From Solwaraspora sp. WMMD792 (GTDB taxonomy: Bacteria; Actinomycetota; Actinomycetes; Mycobacteriales; Micromonosporaceae), in the NCBI RefSeq assembly GCF_029626105.1, contig NZ_JARUBH010000009.1, positions 434,001-498,000 on the forward strand: a DNA stretch of 64,000 bases. The letters are read 5' to 3'. Below are positions 18,211 through 26,317 of this stretch, one piece after another. Every line of letters starts with the position of its first letter. The stretch's first letter is position 1. A model generated the notes under the pieces. That model did not search any database, had not been told where the DNA came from, and saw nothing but the letters and a program-made list of their open reading frames with translations. A program made the position numbers and the translations under genes.

Positions 18211-19958
18211 CGGCGGCCCATCGGCACCGGCAGGTCGTGCGCGGCGGCGATCTGACCGGCCAGCTGGTAGCCGGCGTCGACGTGGCGCAGCACCCCGGTC
18301 GCCGGGTCGTTGCGCAGCACCCGTTCGATCTTCTGCCCGGCCAGCGCCGACCCGTCGGCGACGCAGACCTGACCGGCGTGGATCGACCGGCCGATGCCGA
18401 CCCCGCCGCCGTGGTGGATGCTCACCCAGGACGCGCCGCTGGCCGTGTTGACCAGGGCGTTGAGCAGTGGCCAGTCGGCGATCGCGTCGGAGCCGTCGGC
18501 CATCGCCTCGGTCTCCCGGTACGGCGACGCCACCGACCCGCAGTCCAGGTGGTCCCGGCCGATCACCACCGGGGCGGCCAGCTCACCGCGGGCCACCATC
18601 TCGTTGAACCGCACCCCGGCGAGTTCCCGTTCGCCGTACCCGAGCCAGCAGATCCGGGCCGGCAACCCCTGGAACGCGACCCGTTCGCCGGCCAGGCGGA
18701 TCCAGCGGGCCAGCGCCTCGTTGTCGCCGAACAGGTCGAGGATCGCCCGGTCGGTGGCGGCGATGTCGGCCGGGTCGCCGGACAGCGCCGCCCACCGGAA
18801 CGGGCCTTTGCCGGCGCAGAACAACGGCCGGATGTACGCCGGCACGAAACCGGGGAAGTCGAACGCCCGGTCGTAGCCACCGAGCCGGGCCTCGTCGCGG
18901 ATAGAGTTGCCGTAGTCGAACACCTCCGCGCCGGCGTCGGCGAAGCCGACCATCGCGGCGACGTGCCGGGCCATCGACTCGCGGGCCCGCTGCGTGTACT
19001 CCTGTGGTGCCCGGCCGGCGTACGCCGCCGCGTCGGCCAGCTCGACCCCTTCCGGCAGGTAGCTCAGCGGGTCGTGGGCGCTGGTCTGGTCGGTGACGAT
19101 GTCGATCTCGACGCCGTCGGCGAGCAGCTGCGGGAAGACGGTCGCCGCGTTGCCGACCACGCCGACCGACAGCGCCCGCCGGTCCCGCCGGGCGGCCTGG
19201 GTCAGGGCGACCGCCTCGGTCAGCGAGCCGGCGACGGTGTCCAGGTAGCCGGTGGCGACCCGGCGGGCGAGTCGCTGCGGGTCGACGTCGACGATCAGGC
19301 ACACCCCGCCGTTCATGGTGACCGCGAGCGGCTGCGCGCCGCCCATCCCGCCGCAGCCGGCGGTCAGGGTCAGCGTGCCGGCCAGCGACGCGGCGCCGAC
19401 CCGGTCGATCCAGGCCGGCGGCGCGGTCGGGTCGGTGACCTCGGCGGGAGCGCCGTCGGCCGCCAGTTTGGCGTCGGCCGCCAGTTTGGCGTCGGCCGCC
19501 AGTTTGGCGGCGACCGCCGCGAACGTCTCGTAGGTGCCCTGCAGGATGCCCTGGGTGCCGATGTAGATCCACGAGCCGGCCGTCATCTGCCCGTACATGG
19601 TCAGGCCGAGCTGTTCCAACCGGCGGAACTCCGGCCAGGTCGCCCAGTCGCCGACCAGGTTCGAGTTGGCCAGCAGCACCCGGGGCGCCCATTCGTGGGT
19701 GCGCAGCACGCCGACCGGCCGGCCCGACTGGACCAGCATCGTCTCGTCGTCGGCCAGCTCGGTCAGCGTCGCCACCAGCGCGTGGTAGGACGGCCAGTCC
19801 CGGGCCGCCCGGCCGGTGCCGCCGTACACCACCAGGTCGTCGGGGCGTTCGGCGACGTCCGGGTCGAGGTTGTTCATCAGCATCCGCAGCGCGGCCTCCT
19901 GCGGCCACCCCTTGGCGGTACGGGTGGCGCCGCGCGCCGCCCGGATCAGCTCAGCCAT
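18207..19958 (-). CDS. hutU: Urocanate hydratase
   Basis: 583 residues. It hydrates urocanate to 4-imidazolone-5-propionate using tightly bound NAD as an electrophile. Recognisable signatures include [54 protein letters not shown] and [19 protein letters not shown] tandem in-frame duplication (three AKLAAD units near residues 151-168) enlarges a surface loop. It is the first enzyme gene after the RpiR regulator (21 bp downstream) and overlaps the M20 gene by 4 bp. Confidence 0.97.
   Translation of the reverse strand: MAELIRAARGATRTAKGWPQEAALRMLMNNLDPDVAERPDDLVVYGGTGRAARDWPSYHALVATLTELADDETMLVQSGRPVGVLRTHEWAPRVLLANSNLVGDWATWPEFRRLEQLGLTMYGQMTAGSWIYIGTQGILQGTYETFAAVAAKLAADAKLAADAKLAADGAPAEVTDPTAPPAWIDRVGAASLAGTLTLTAGCGGMGGAQPLAVTMNGGVCLIVDVDPQRLARRVATGYLDTVAGSLTEAVALTQAARRDRRALSVGVVGNAATVFPQLLADGVEIDIVTDQTSAHDPLSYLPEGVELADAAAYAGRAPQEYTQRARESMARHVAAMVGFADAGAEVFDYGNSIRDEARLGGYDRAFDFPGFVPAYIRPLFCAGKGPFRWAALSGDPADIAATDRAILDLFGDNEALARWIRLAGERVAFQGLPARICWLGYGERELAGVRFNEMVARGELAAPVVIGRDHLDCGSVASPYRETEAMADGSDAIADWPLLNALVNTASGASWVSIHHGGGVGIGRSIHAGQVCVADGSALAGQKIERVLRNDPATGVLRHVDAGYQLAGQIAAAHDLPVPMGRR
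19455..19508. repeat. Three perfect 18-bp tandem repeats inside hutU
   Basis: The unit GTCGGCCGCCAGTTTGGC is present three times (19455, 19473, 19491) and encodes AKLAAD on the minus strand. It is an in-frame expansion in a helical loop. Identical copies suggest recent slippage. Confidence 0.95.
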
Positions 19959-19979
19959 GTCGCGGTCCCTTCCGGGTAG

Positions 19980-20906
19980 TCAGCCGATGAAGACGTTGCG
20001 CTGGGCGGCGGAGCGCTCGAACTGCTCCAGCCGGCGCTGTGCCTCACCCGGTGCCGCGTCGCAGATCGCCTGCAACAGCACCATCGCCAACGCCATCGGC
20101 GCGGCGTGCAGGTCGAACACCAGCTGGTCGCCGACCGGGGCGGGCAGCACCAGGTCGGCGTGTTCGGCGGCCGGGCTCAGTAGGGAGTCGGTGATCAGCA
20201 CCACGGCCAGGCCGACGGCGCGCGCCTCGACCAGCGCGTCGACGGCCTCCCGGGGGTAGCGGGGCAGCACGATGGCCAGCAACGCGGTCGCGCCGGCCTC
20301 CCGGGTCTGCTCCAGGCGCTCCGGAAGCAGGCTGCCGCCGCTGTCGAGCACCCGTACGTCGGGGCGGACCTTGGCGGCGAAGAATCCGAAGTAGGTGGCC
20401 AGTGGTGCGGCGGCCCGCAGTCCCAGTACCGGCAGCGGGGTGCTGCCGGCCAGCAGGGTGCCGGCGGCGGTGAGTCGGTCCCGATCACCCAGCTGGTCGG
20501 CGAGCGTGCTCAGATGCCGGGCCTCGGCGCGTACCGCGCGCTGCATCTCGTTGTCGGCGGCGTAGGCCCGCCGCCCGCCGCGCCGGGACTCGCCGCGCGG
20601 TGCCGGCAGGCCGGCCGCGCCGCCGGCCTGGCCGGTGCCAGCCGGGTTGACGGCGAACTCCCGTAGCCGGCGGCGCAGCGCCGGGTAGCCGTCGTAGCCG
20701 AGCGCCATCGCGAACCGGGTGACCGACGGCTGGCTGACCCGGGCCAGCTCGGCGACCTCGGCGGCGGACAGGAACGCGGCGGAGCCGGCGTGCTGCACCA
20801 GGCTGTGTGCGATCCGTCGTTGGGTGGGGGTGAGGCGGACACCGGTGAACAGGTCGAGCACCCGTTCGGCCGAAGCGGCCGGGACGACCTCGCTGTCATT
20901 CACCAT
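19980..20906 (-). CDS. MurR/RpiR family transcriptional regulator, probable hut repressor
   Basis: 308 residues. The N-terminal RpiR helix-turn-helix domain (RRIAHSLVQHAGSAAFLSAA, then VAELARVSQPSVTRFAMALG) is followed by an Ala/Gly-rich linker. A SIS domain follows (YFGFFAAKVRPDVRVLDSGG, then ALLAIVLPRYPREAVDALVE) that would sense a small ligand, plausibly a histidine-pathway intermediate. It is the first gene of the leftward hut operon. A near-palindrome sits 10 bases upstream of its ATG, so autoregulation and operon control are likely. No clear ribosome site precedes the ATG, and leaderless translation is possible. Confidence 0.9.
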   Translation of the reverse strand: MVNDSEVVPAASAERVLDLFTGVRLTPTQRRIAHSLVQHAGSAAFLSAAEVAELARVSQPSVTRFAMALGYDGYPALRRRLREFAVNPAGTGQAGGAAGLPAPRGESRRGGRRAYAADNEMQRAVRAEARHLSTLADQLGDRDRLTAAGTLLAGSTPLPVLGLRAAAPLATYFGFFAAKVRPDVRVLDSGGSLLPERLEQTREAGATALLAIVLPRYPREAVDALVEARAVGLAVVLITDSLLSPAAEHADLVLPAPVGDQLVFDLHAAPMALAMVLLQAICDAAPGEAQRRLEQFERSAAQRNVFIG

Positions 20907-20915
20907 GACACTGTA

Positions 20916-20927
20916 TGCAATATTTCA
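20916..20927. promoter_or_regulatory. Near-palindrome TGCAATATTTCA, candidate RpiR operator
   Basis: TGCAATATTTCA reads TGAAATATTGCA on the other strand, so 10 of 12 positions are symmetric (TGmAATATTkCA). It lies between the divergent hut operon and the MOSC gene, close to the regulator start. RpiR proteins commonly bind AT-centred palindromes of this kind upstream of their own genes. Confidence 0.55.
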
Positions 20928-21034
20928 TTCAGCCGGCAACGGTGGCCGCGACGGCACCGGCGGTCGCTGTGGTAGAACCAGCGCGTGGAACGCCTGCCGC
21001 CGCATCGCAACCCGGTCCGTACCCGGCCGCCGTC

Positions 21035-21904
21035 GTGACCGGCGTACGAGTCGCCGCCCTCCACACGTACCCGGTCAAGGGGTGTCGCCGCCTCGACCAC
21101 GACGATGCCCAGGTCGAGCCCTGGGGCCTGGCCGGGGACCGACGCTGGATGATCATCGACCCGGACGGAGTCGGCATCACCCAGCGGGAGGCCCCGGCCC
21201 TGGTCCACATCCGCCCCCAGCCCGTCGCCGGTGGACTCACCCTGCACACCGCCGGCCGGCCGACACCGGACGTCCCCCCACCGGTCGCGCCCACACTGGA
21301 TGTTTGCGCACCGGTCGCCGGCCCGCCGGTGCAGGTCCGCGTCTTCCGGGCCAAGGCCCCGGTGCCGGCCCGGCTCGCCGAAGCCACCGCACACGCCTGG
21401 ATCAGTGCGGTCATCGGCCGACCGGCCCGACTGGCCTGGCTGGCCGACCCGACGGTACGGGCGGTCAACCCCGACCACAGCCGTCCCGGTGACACGGTCA
21501 GCTTCGCCGACGGCTACCCGGTGCTGCTGACCAACGCGGCCTCCCTCGACGCGGTCAACGACTGGCTCGTCGAGTCGGGCGACCCGGCCGCGCCGTTGCC
21601 GATGCACCGGTTCCGCCCCAACGTGGTGATCAGTGGAGCGCCGGCCTGGGCCGAGGACGGGTGGCTGGGGCGTCGGATCCGGATCGGCGACGTCACCTTC
21701 CGGGTGGCCAAGGCCTGCACCCGCTGCGTCGTCACCACGACCGACCAGGACACCGGCGAACGCGGCCAACAGCCGCTGCGGATCCTCGCCCGACATCACC
21801 GTGGGCCGAAGGGCGTCCTGTTCGGGATGAACATCATTCCGGACGGCACCGGACGAGTCACCGTCGGCGACAACGTGGTGGTTGCGGCCGGTCCCGACTC
21901 TTAG
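21035..21904 (+). CDS. MOSC domain protein with N-terminal beta-barrel domain
   Basis: 289 residues from GTG 21035. The N-terminal MOSC_N barrel (LHTYPVKGCRRLDHDDAQVE, GDRRWMIIDPDG, ITQREAPALVHIRP) is followed by a MOSC domain with the conserved cysteine in KACTRCVVTTTDQDTGERG. Proteins of this kind (YcbX/mARC-like) bind molybdenum cofactor or transfer sulfur and often reduce N-hydroxylated compounds. An earlier in-frame ATG at 20915 would add 40 low-complexity residues and overlap the hut operator, so it is rejected. The gene is divergent from the hut operon. Confidence 0.85.
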   Translation: MTGVRVAALHTYPVKGCRRLDHDDAQVEPWGLAGDRRWMIIDPDGVGITQREAPALVHIRPQPVAGGLTLHTAGRPTPDVPPPVAPTLDVCAPVAGPPVQVRVFRAKAPVPARLAEATAHAWISAVIGRPARLAWLADPTVRAVNPDHSRPGDTVSFADGYPVLLTNAASLDAVNDWLVESGDPAAPLPMHRFRPNVVISGAPAWAEDGWLGRRIRIGDVTFRVAKACTRCVVTTTDQDTGERGQQPLRILARHHRGPKGVLFGMNIIPDGTGRVTVGDNVVVAAGPDS

Positions 21905-21958
21905 GTCTCACTTAGGACCGTTGCCCGGGTACGTCGCAGTACGGCAGCATCACCGGAC

Positions 21959-23023
21959 GTGACCGACGACGGACCCGCCTCCCATGCCCGCCGGCCTCGG
22001 GCCGGCCGGTCAACCTGGGCCGGTGGGTCAACCTTGGCCGGCCGGTCAACCTGGACCGGCCGGACCCGCTGGCTGGCCGGCGGTGCGGCCGCGGCCGGGG
22101 CCGGCCTGCTCGGCCTGCTGCTGGCCGCCCAGGTCGGAGCCAGCCCGGCCTGTGCGGCACCACCTGTCGGCGGCGGCACCCATCAGGGCAAGGCCACCTT
22201 CTACGACGCGCAGGGGCAGGGCGGCAACTGCTCGTTCGACAGCGCCCCGGCAGACCGGATGTACGTCGCGCTCGGCCCGGCCGAGTACGCCGACGCCGCC
22301 GCGTGCGGCGGGCACCTCGACGTCACCGGTCCACGCGGCACCGTCCGCGTCGTCGTCATGGACCAGTGCCCGGAGTGCGCCGTCGGTCACCTCGACCTGT
22401 CCCGGGAGGCGTTCGCCCGGATCGCCGACCCGGTGCGGGGCATCGTCGACATCAGCTACCGGGCGGTGGTCGACCCGCCGACCGGGCCGCTCGCGGTGCG
22501 GGTCAAGGAGGGCTCGTCGCAGTGGTGGTTCGCGGTGCGGGTCACCGACCACGGCAACCCGCTCGCGACCGTCGAGGCCCGAACCGGATCGGAGTGGCGC
22601 GGACTTGTCCGGCACGACTACAACTACTGGCTCGCCGACGACGGGCTCGGCCCCGGCCCGTACTCCCTGCGGGTCACCGACGTGTACGGCAACCGGGCGA
22701 CCGTGCCGGGGGTCCAGTTGGCCCCGGGGCGGACCCAGCAGACAGACGTGCGGCTGTACGGCAGCGGATCGGGTTCCAGCTCCGGCTCCGGGTCGTCCGG
22801 GTCGTCCTCGGCCGTCGGCGGCTCCGGTACCGACCGGTCCGGTGACCGGTCCACGGCGCCGCCTACGTCGACCGCCGAACCACCGTCGCCAGGTCCAACG
22901 CCCACCAGGTCGGCCTCGCCGGGTCCGTCGCCAACCGCCGGTGCAGCGGGTCTCGGCGCGGCCGCCAGCCCGTCGACGGTGCCGGCTGCGGCTCCTGCCG
23001 ACCCGCCGTCAGTCTGCGGCTGA
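21959..23023 (+). CDS. Secreted expansin-like protein
   Basis: 354 residues. A Ser/Thr/Trp-Arg-rich N-tail leads into an export segment (LAGGAAAAGAGLLGLLLAAQ) ending near ACAAPP. Then comes a double-psi beta-barrel of the RlpA/GH45-like type (GKATFYDAQGQGGNCSF, VVVMDQCPECAVGHLDLS). A second domain resembles expansin D2/CBM63 (GSSQWWFAVRVTDHGNP and HDYNYWLADDGLGPGPYSL). A long Ser/Gly then Pro/Thr/Ala tail ends the protein. Bacterial expansins loosen cellulose or plant-wall networks without hydrolysis, which fits a soil or plant-associated life. Its 3' end overlaps the convergent GNAT gene by 15 bp. Confidence 0.85.
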   Translation: MTDDGPASHARRPRAGRSTWAGGSTLAGRSTWTGRTRWLAGGAAAAGAGLLGLLLAAQVGASPACAAPPVGGGTHQGKATFYDAQGQGGNCSFDSAPADRMYVALGPAEYADAAACGGHLDVTGPRGTVRVVVMDQCPECAVGHLDLSREAFARIADPVRGIVDISYRAVVDPPTGPLAVRVKEGSSQWWFAVRVTDHGNPLATVEARTGSEWRGLVRHDYNYWLADDGLGPGPYSLRVTDVYGNRATVPGVQLAPGRTQQTDVRLYGSGSGSSSGSGSSGSSSAVGGSGTDRSGDRSTAPPTSTAEPPSPGPTPTRSASPGPSPTAGAAGLGAAASPSTVPAAAPADPPSVCG

Positions 23024-23575
23024 CCAGTTCGCCGGTGCGCCGCTCAGCTCCCGCCACATGATTATCTCGTCCCGGTCGTCGCCGTCAGCGACCCGCAGCG
23101 CGCCCGGCAGCCGGCCCACCTCCCGGTAGCCGCACCGCTGGTAGAACGCCGGCAGCCCGTGCCCGTCGCGGATGGTGACCTGCAGCGCGGACAGACCCAT
23201 CGACCGGCCGACCCGCTCCGCCTCGGCCATCAGGGCCAGCCCGTAGCCGCGCCCCTGCCGGTCCGGTGCGACCACCACCCGCTTGAGCACCCGCCAGTGC
23301 TCCTTGAGGTCGAACCGGTTGCTGGTGACGAAGACGAACGCGGCCAGCCCGGCATCGTCGTGGCCGACGAGCAGCCGGTCGACGCCGGCGGCGACCCCGG
23401 CGAACGCCGCCTCGGCGGTCGGACGCACGTCGGCGACGGTCACCGGGGCGACGAACCCGACCGCGCCGCCGGCGTTGGTCGCGTCCGCCCAGAGCGCGAT
23501 GATCCGCTCGCGCAGCTCGTCGACGAGCGGCGGATCAAGAACGAAGCCCAGCCGTACGGAGAGCGGGGGAATCAT
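23009..23575 (-). CDS. GNAT family N-acetyltransferase
   Basis: 188 residues from ATG 23575. The acetyl-CoA-binding motif is VLKRVVVAPDRQGRGYGLAL, and the C-terminal GLPAFYQRCGYREVGRLPGA is the usual final strand-helix of the fold. The substrate is unknown. Upstream in-frame codons would run through the adjacent tRNA gene, so the shorter start is chosen. It converges on the expansin-like gene with a 15-bp overlap. Confidence 0.88.
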   Translation of the reverse strand: MIPPLSVRLGFVLDPPLVDELRERIIALWADATNAGGAVGFVAPVTVADVRPTAEAAFAGVAAGVDRLLVGHDDAGLAAFVFVTSNRFDLKEHWRVLKRVVVAPDRQGRGYGLALMAEAERVGRSMGLSALQVTIRDGHGLPAFYQRCGYREVGRLPGALRVADGDDRDEIIMWRELSGAPANWSAAD

Positions 23576-23619
23576 CGCGGTGTGTCGACTCCGGGTGGGC
23601 CTGAGTGCCAGGCGCTGGG

Positions 23620-23693
23620 TAGGGCCGGCGGGACTTGAACCCACACTGGTGCGATCCTAAGTCGCATGCCTCTGCCAATTGGGCTACGGCCCC
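23620..23693 (-). tRNA. tRNA with anticodon UAG (leucine codon CUA), short variable loop
   Basis: Read leftward, 5'-GGGGCCG pairs with CGGCCCT (one G:U at the first pair). An imperfect D arm follows, then the anticodon stem TGCGA/TCGCA around loop CTTAGGA, a 5-base variable loop CCAGT, and a T arm around TTCAAGT. The anticodon is TAG. True bacterial leucine tRNAs have a long variable arm, and this one does not. D-stem pair 13-22 is mismatched and CCA is not encoded in place. The gene looks foldable, but its charging identity is doubtful. Confidence 0.75.
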
Positions 23694-23779
23694 GAGCGCT
23701 TCTAGGTTACGTGCCGAGGACAGGCTAGCCGAATCCCGGTCGGCCGGAGCCGGAGCCAGGGCCGGGGCCGGTTGTTGCG

Positions 23780-24271
23780 TCAGTCGAGGCCGAGGTCGCG
23801 GCGGAGCTTGGCGACGTGGCCGGTGGCCTTGACGTTGTACAGCGCCCTGGTGATCCGCCCGTCGGCGTCGATCACGAAGGTCGACCGGATCACCCCGGTG
23901 ACCGTCCTGCCGTACAGCTGCTTCTCGCCGTAGGCGCCGTACGCGGTGAGCACGGTCTTGTCCGGGTCGGACACCAGCGGGAAGGTGAGCCCGTCGCGCT
24001 CGCGGAACTTGGCGAGTTTCTCCGGTTTGTCGGGAGAGATGCCGACCACCTCGTAGCCGGCGGCCTGCAGTCCGGCGAGCGAGTCGCGGAAATCACATGC
24101 CTGCTTCGTGCAGCCCGGGGTCATCGCCGAGGGGTACGCGTACAGCACCACGTTGCGCCCGCGTAGCTCCTTGAGGGACAACTGGTCGCCACTGTCGGTC
24201 GGCAGGGTGAACTCCGGGGCGGAATCGCCTGGCGCGAGGCGGACCGGCCCGCCGGTGGCAGCTGAGGTCAT
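23780..24271 (-). CDS. bcp: Thioredoxin-dependent peroxiredoxin, BCP/PrxQ type
   Basis: 163 residues, usual length. It reduces hydrogen peroxide and organic peroxides, recycled by thioredoxin. The peroxidatic Cys54 is in YPSAMTPGCT, and the resolving Cys59 follows by the C-x4-C spacing typical of the alpha-helical PrxQ group (CTKQACDFRD). The thioredoxin-fold start is PEFTLPTDSGDQLSLKEL. The usual Lys/Asp of the YPKDxTPGC motif is replaced by Ser-Ala, a mild deviation. It is transcribed alone; the odd tRNA follows downstream on the same strand. Confidence 0.93.
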   Translation of the reverse strand: MTSAATGGPVRLAPGDSAPEFTLPTDSGDQLSLKELRGRNVVLYAYPSAMTPGCTKQACDFRDSLAGLQAAGYEVVGISPDKPEKLAKFRERDGLTFPLVSDPDKTVLTAYGAYGEKQLYGRTVTGVIRSTFVIDADGRITRALYNVKATGHVAKLRRDLGLD

Positions 24272-24325
24272 GGCCGGAGCCTACTCCGAGGCCGTGGGCC
24301 GGGTCGGACCGCCAACCGTGATTAG

Positions 24326-24342
24326 TTGCATGCCCTATGCAA
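24326..24342. promoter_or_regulatory. Candidate Nur (nickel Fur-family) box TTGCAT-N5-ATGCAA
   Basis: A perfect inverted repeat with 6-bp arms and a 5-bp spacer lies 63 bases before the cbiM start. Nickel-responsive Nur of streptomycetes is known to use TTGCAA-like half-sites separated by 5 bases upstream of nickel importers. The match in half-site, spacing and gene context suggests metal repression of this transporter, probably by nickel. Confidence 0.6.
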
Positions 24343-24404
24343 GAGCAGCGATAGCGAAATAGGCTGGCTGCGCACGAACGGATTGCCCAGCCGGGAGGAA
24401 CCAG

Positions 24405-25148
24405 GTGGACCCCCTCGCACTCCACATCCAGAACGGGGTGCTCAACGGCCCCGTAGCGATCAGCTACGCCGTGCTTGCCGCGGTGGCCTTCGGGTACTGC
24501 ATGGTCCGCGGCCGCCGGGACCTCGACGACCGGCTCGCCCCGATGGCCGGCCTGGTCGCCGCGTTCATCTTCGCCGTCCAGATGCTCAACTTCCCGGTGC
24601 TGCCCGGGGTCAGCGGCCACCTGCTCGGCGGCGCGCTGGCCGCGCTGCTGGTCGGCCCGTGGGTCGGCGCGCTCTGCGTGTCGATCGTGCTTATCGTGCA
24701 GGCACTGCTGTTCGCCGATGGCGGGGTCACCGCGATCGGCCCGAACGTCACCAACATGGCGCTGGTCGGCACCGCCGCCGCGTACGGGCTGATCTTCGTC
24801 CTGCTGCGGCTACTGCCGCGTACCCCGACCGGGCTGGCGGTCACCGCGTTCGTCGCGTCGGTGGTCAGTGTGGTCGCCGCCGCGTTGAGCTTCGTGCTGC
24901 AGTACGCCATCGGCGGCACCACGCAGCTGCAGGAGTTCGGCCTCGGTCAGGTGCTGGCCCTGATGACCGGCACCCACGTCCTGATCGGCGTGGGTGAGGG
25001 GTTGATCGCCGCGGTCACCGTGCTGACCGTCGCCCGGACGCGCCCGGACCTGGTGTACGCCCTGCGCGGACTGCGCCGCCCGAGCACGCCGAGCACACCG
25101 GCCGCTCCCACCACCACCCAGCCCGTGTCCACCGGAGGTGCCGCATGA
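24405..25148 (+). CDS. cbiM: ECF transporter S component for nickel/cobalt (CbiM/NikM type)
   Basis: 247 residues from GTG 24405, with GGAGGAA upstream. It has six or seven membrane helices. The N-terminus MDPLALHIQNGVLNGPVAIS resembles CbiM, in which an N-terminal His close to residue 2 or 7 binds the metal; here His7 follows an MDPLAL lead instead of the usual MHI start. It is the substrate-capturing subunit of the four-gene importer. It overlaps the cbiN-like gene by 4 bp (ATGA). Nickel versus cobalt is not decided by sequence; the upstream Nur-like box favours nickel. Confidence 0.88.
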   Translation: MDPLALHIQNGVLNGPVAISYAVLAAVAFGYCMVRGRRDLDDRLAPMAGLVAAFIFAVQMLNFPVLPGVSGHLLGGALAALLVGPWVGALCVSIVLIVQALLFADGGVTAIGPNVTNMALVGTAAAYGLIFVLLRLLPRTPTGLAVTAFVASVVSVVAAALSFVLQYAIGGTTQLQEFGLGQVLALMTGTHVLIGVGEGLIAAVTVLTVARTRPDLVYALRGLRRPSTPSTPAAPTTTQPVSTGGAA

Positions 25149-25540
25149 AGCGCAACACCGGTTTCGTCCTGGCCGGTCTGTTCGTCTCGCTGCTGCTGGC
25201 CGGCGTGGTCAGCAACTTCGCCTCCGGCTCGCCCGACGGGCTGGACTCGGCGTCGACCCAGGGCTGCGAACTCGACGGCGAGGAGATCGTCGGCGGGGCC
25301 TGCATGGGCTCCGGCGCGCAGGACCACGAGCTGGCCGACAGCCCGTTCGCCGACTACGGCCTGACCGCCGTGGACAACGGTTTCGTCGGTACGGCGGTCG
25401 CCGGCGCGGTCGGGGTGCTACTCACCTTCGCGGTCGCCGGTGGGCTGTTCTGGCTGACCCGCAGCCGCCGGCCGGCTGCCGGGACACCGGCCGCCGAGGC
25501 AGCGGCCATCGAGGCGCCGGCCGGCGGACCGAAGAGCTGA
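25145..25540 (+). CDS. cbiN: CbiN/NikN-like PDGLE-domain membrane subunit
   Basis: 131 residues with an N-terminal membrane segment (TGFVLAGLFVSLLLAGVVSN), the signature SPDGLDSA (PDGLE family) just after it, an acidic extracytoplasmic loop, and a second membrane helix (VGTAVAGAVGVLLTFAVAGG). This small subunit works with CbiM to load Ni/Co. The Cys-containing loop (CELDGEEIVGGACMG) is an extra feature that might bind metal; that is inference. Confidence 0.85.
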   Translation: MKRNTGFVLAGLFVSLLLAGVVSNFASGSPDGLDSASTQGCELDGEEIVGGACMGSGAQDHELADSPFADYGLTAVDNGFVGTAVAGAVGVLLTFAVAGGLFWLTRSRRPAAGTPAAEAAAIEAPAGGPKS

Positions 25541-25546
25541 CCAGCG

Positions 25547-26317
25547 GTGGGAGCCGGGCACACACAACTGCTGCACCTGGAGCGGGACAGCCCGGTGCAC
25601 CGGCTCCCGCCGGAGACGAAGATCGCCGCGATGCTGGCGTTCACCCTGGTGGTGGTGGCGACCCCGCGCGAGCGGCTGTGGGCCTTCGGCGGCTATCTGC
25701 TGCTGGTCGTGGCGGTCGCCGTCGTCGCCCGGGTGCCGGCCGGCTGGCTGGCCCGGCGGTCGCTGATCGAGGTCCCGTTCGTGGCCTTCGCGTTCGCGTT
25801 GCCGTTGCTGGCCGGCGGTGAACGGATCCCGGTCGCCGGTCTGAGCCTGTCCGTCGAAGGCCTCTACGGCGGCTGGAACATCCTGGCCAAGGCCACCCTC
25901 GGGGTGCTCGCGTCGCTACTGCTGGCGGCCACCACCACCAGCCGTGACCTGCTGGTCGGGCTGGACCGGCTGCGCTGCCCGTCGATCGTCACCCAGATCG
26001 CCACGTTCATGCTGCGCTACGTCGACGTGCTGGTCGACGAGGCCCGGCGGATGCGGATCGCCCGGATCTCCCGGGGTGACGACCCGCGTTTCCTCTGGCA
26101 AGTACGCGGTTTCGCAGCCGGCGTCGGTGCGTTGTTCCTCCGGGCGTTCGAGCGCGGCGAGCGGGTGTACCTGGCGATGATCTCCCGCGGTTACACCGGT
26201 CGGATGCCGGTCGCCTGGCAGGCCACCGGCGGTGCCACGGTCGGCCAGTGGATGCTGGCCGCGTCGGTGCCGGTGACGGCGGCTACCATCGCCGCCGTGG
26301 CGGTGTTGTCGCGGTGA
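25547..26317 (+). CDS. cbiQ: ECF transporter T component (CbiQ)
   Basis: 256 residues from GTG 25547. The N-terminal HRLPPETKIAAMLAFTLVVV and the two coupling-helix motifs with Ala-Arg-Gly-like signatures (ARRMRIARISRGD near residue 165, and RVYLAMISRGYTGRMP near 206) are characteristic of the EcfT/CbiQ scaffold, which links the S component to the ATPase. Four to five membrane helices are evident. It overlaps cbiO by 4 bp. Confidence 0.92.
   Translation: MGAGHTQLLHLERDSPVHRLPPETKIAAMLAFTLVVVATPRERLWAFGGYLLLVVAVAVVARVPAGWLARRSLIEVPFVAFAFALPLLAGGERIPVAGLSLSVEGLYGGWNILAKATLGVLASLLLAATTTSRDLLVGLDRLRCPSIVTQIATFMLRYVDVLVDEARRMRIARISRGDDPRFLWQVRGFAAGVGALFLRAFERGERVYLAMISRGYTGRMPVAWQATGGATVGQWMLAASVPVTAATIAAVAVLSR

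Noticed and set aside
16876-18255. 459-codon rightward frame across the M20 gene
   Set aside because: Antisense shadow of a high-GC gene, with no domain and Arg/Gly-rich composition.
24272-24404. Cobalamin riboswitch ahead of cbiM
   Set aside because: The gap is too short and the conserved B12-box sequence is missing; the inverted repeat fits a protein site better.
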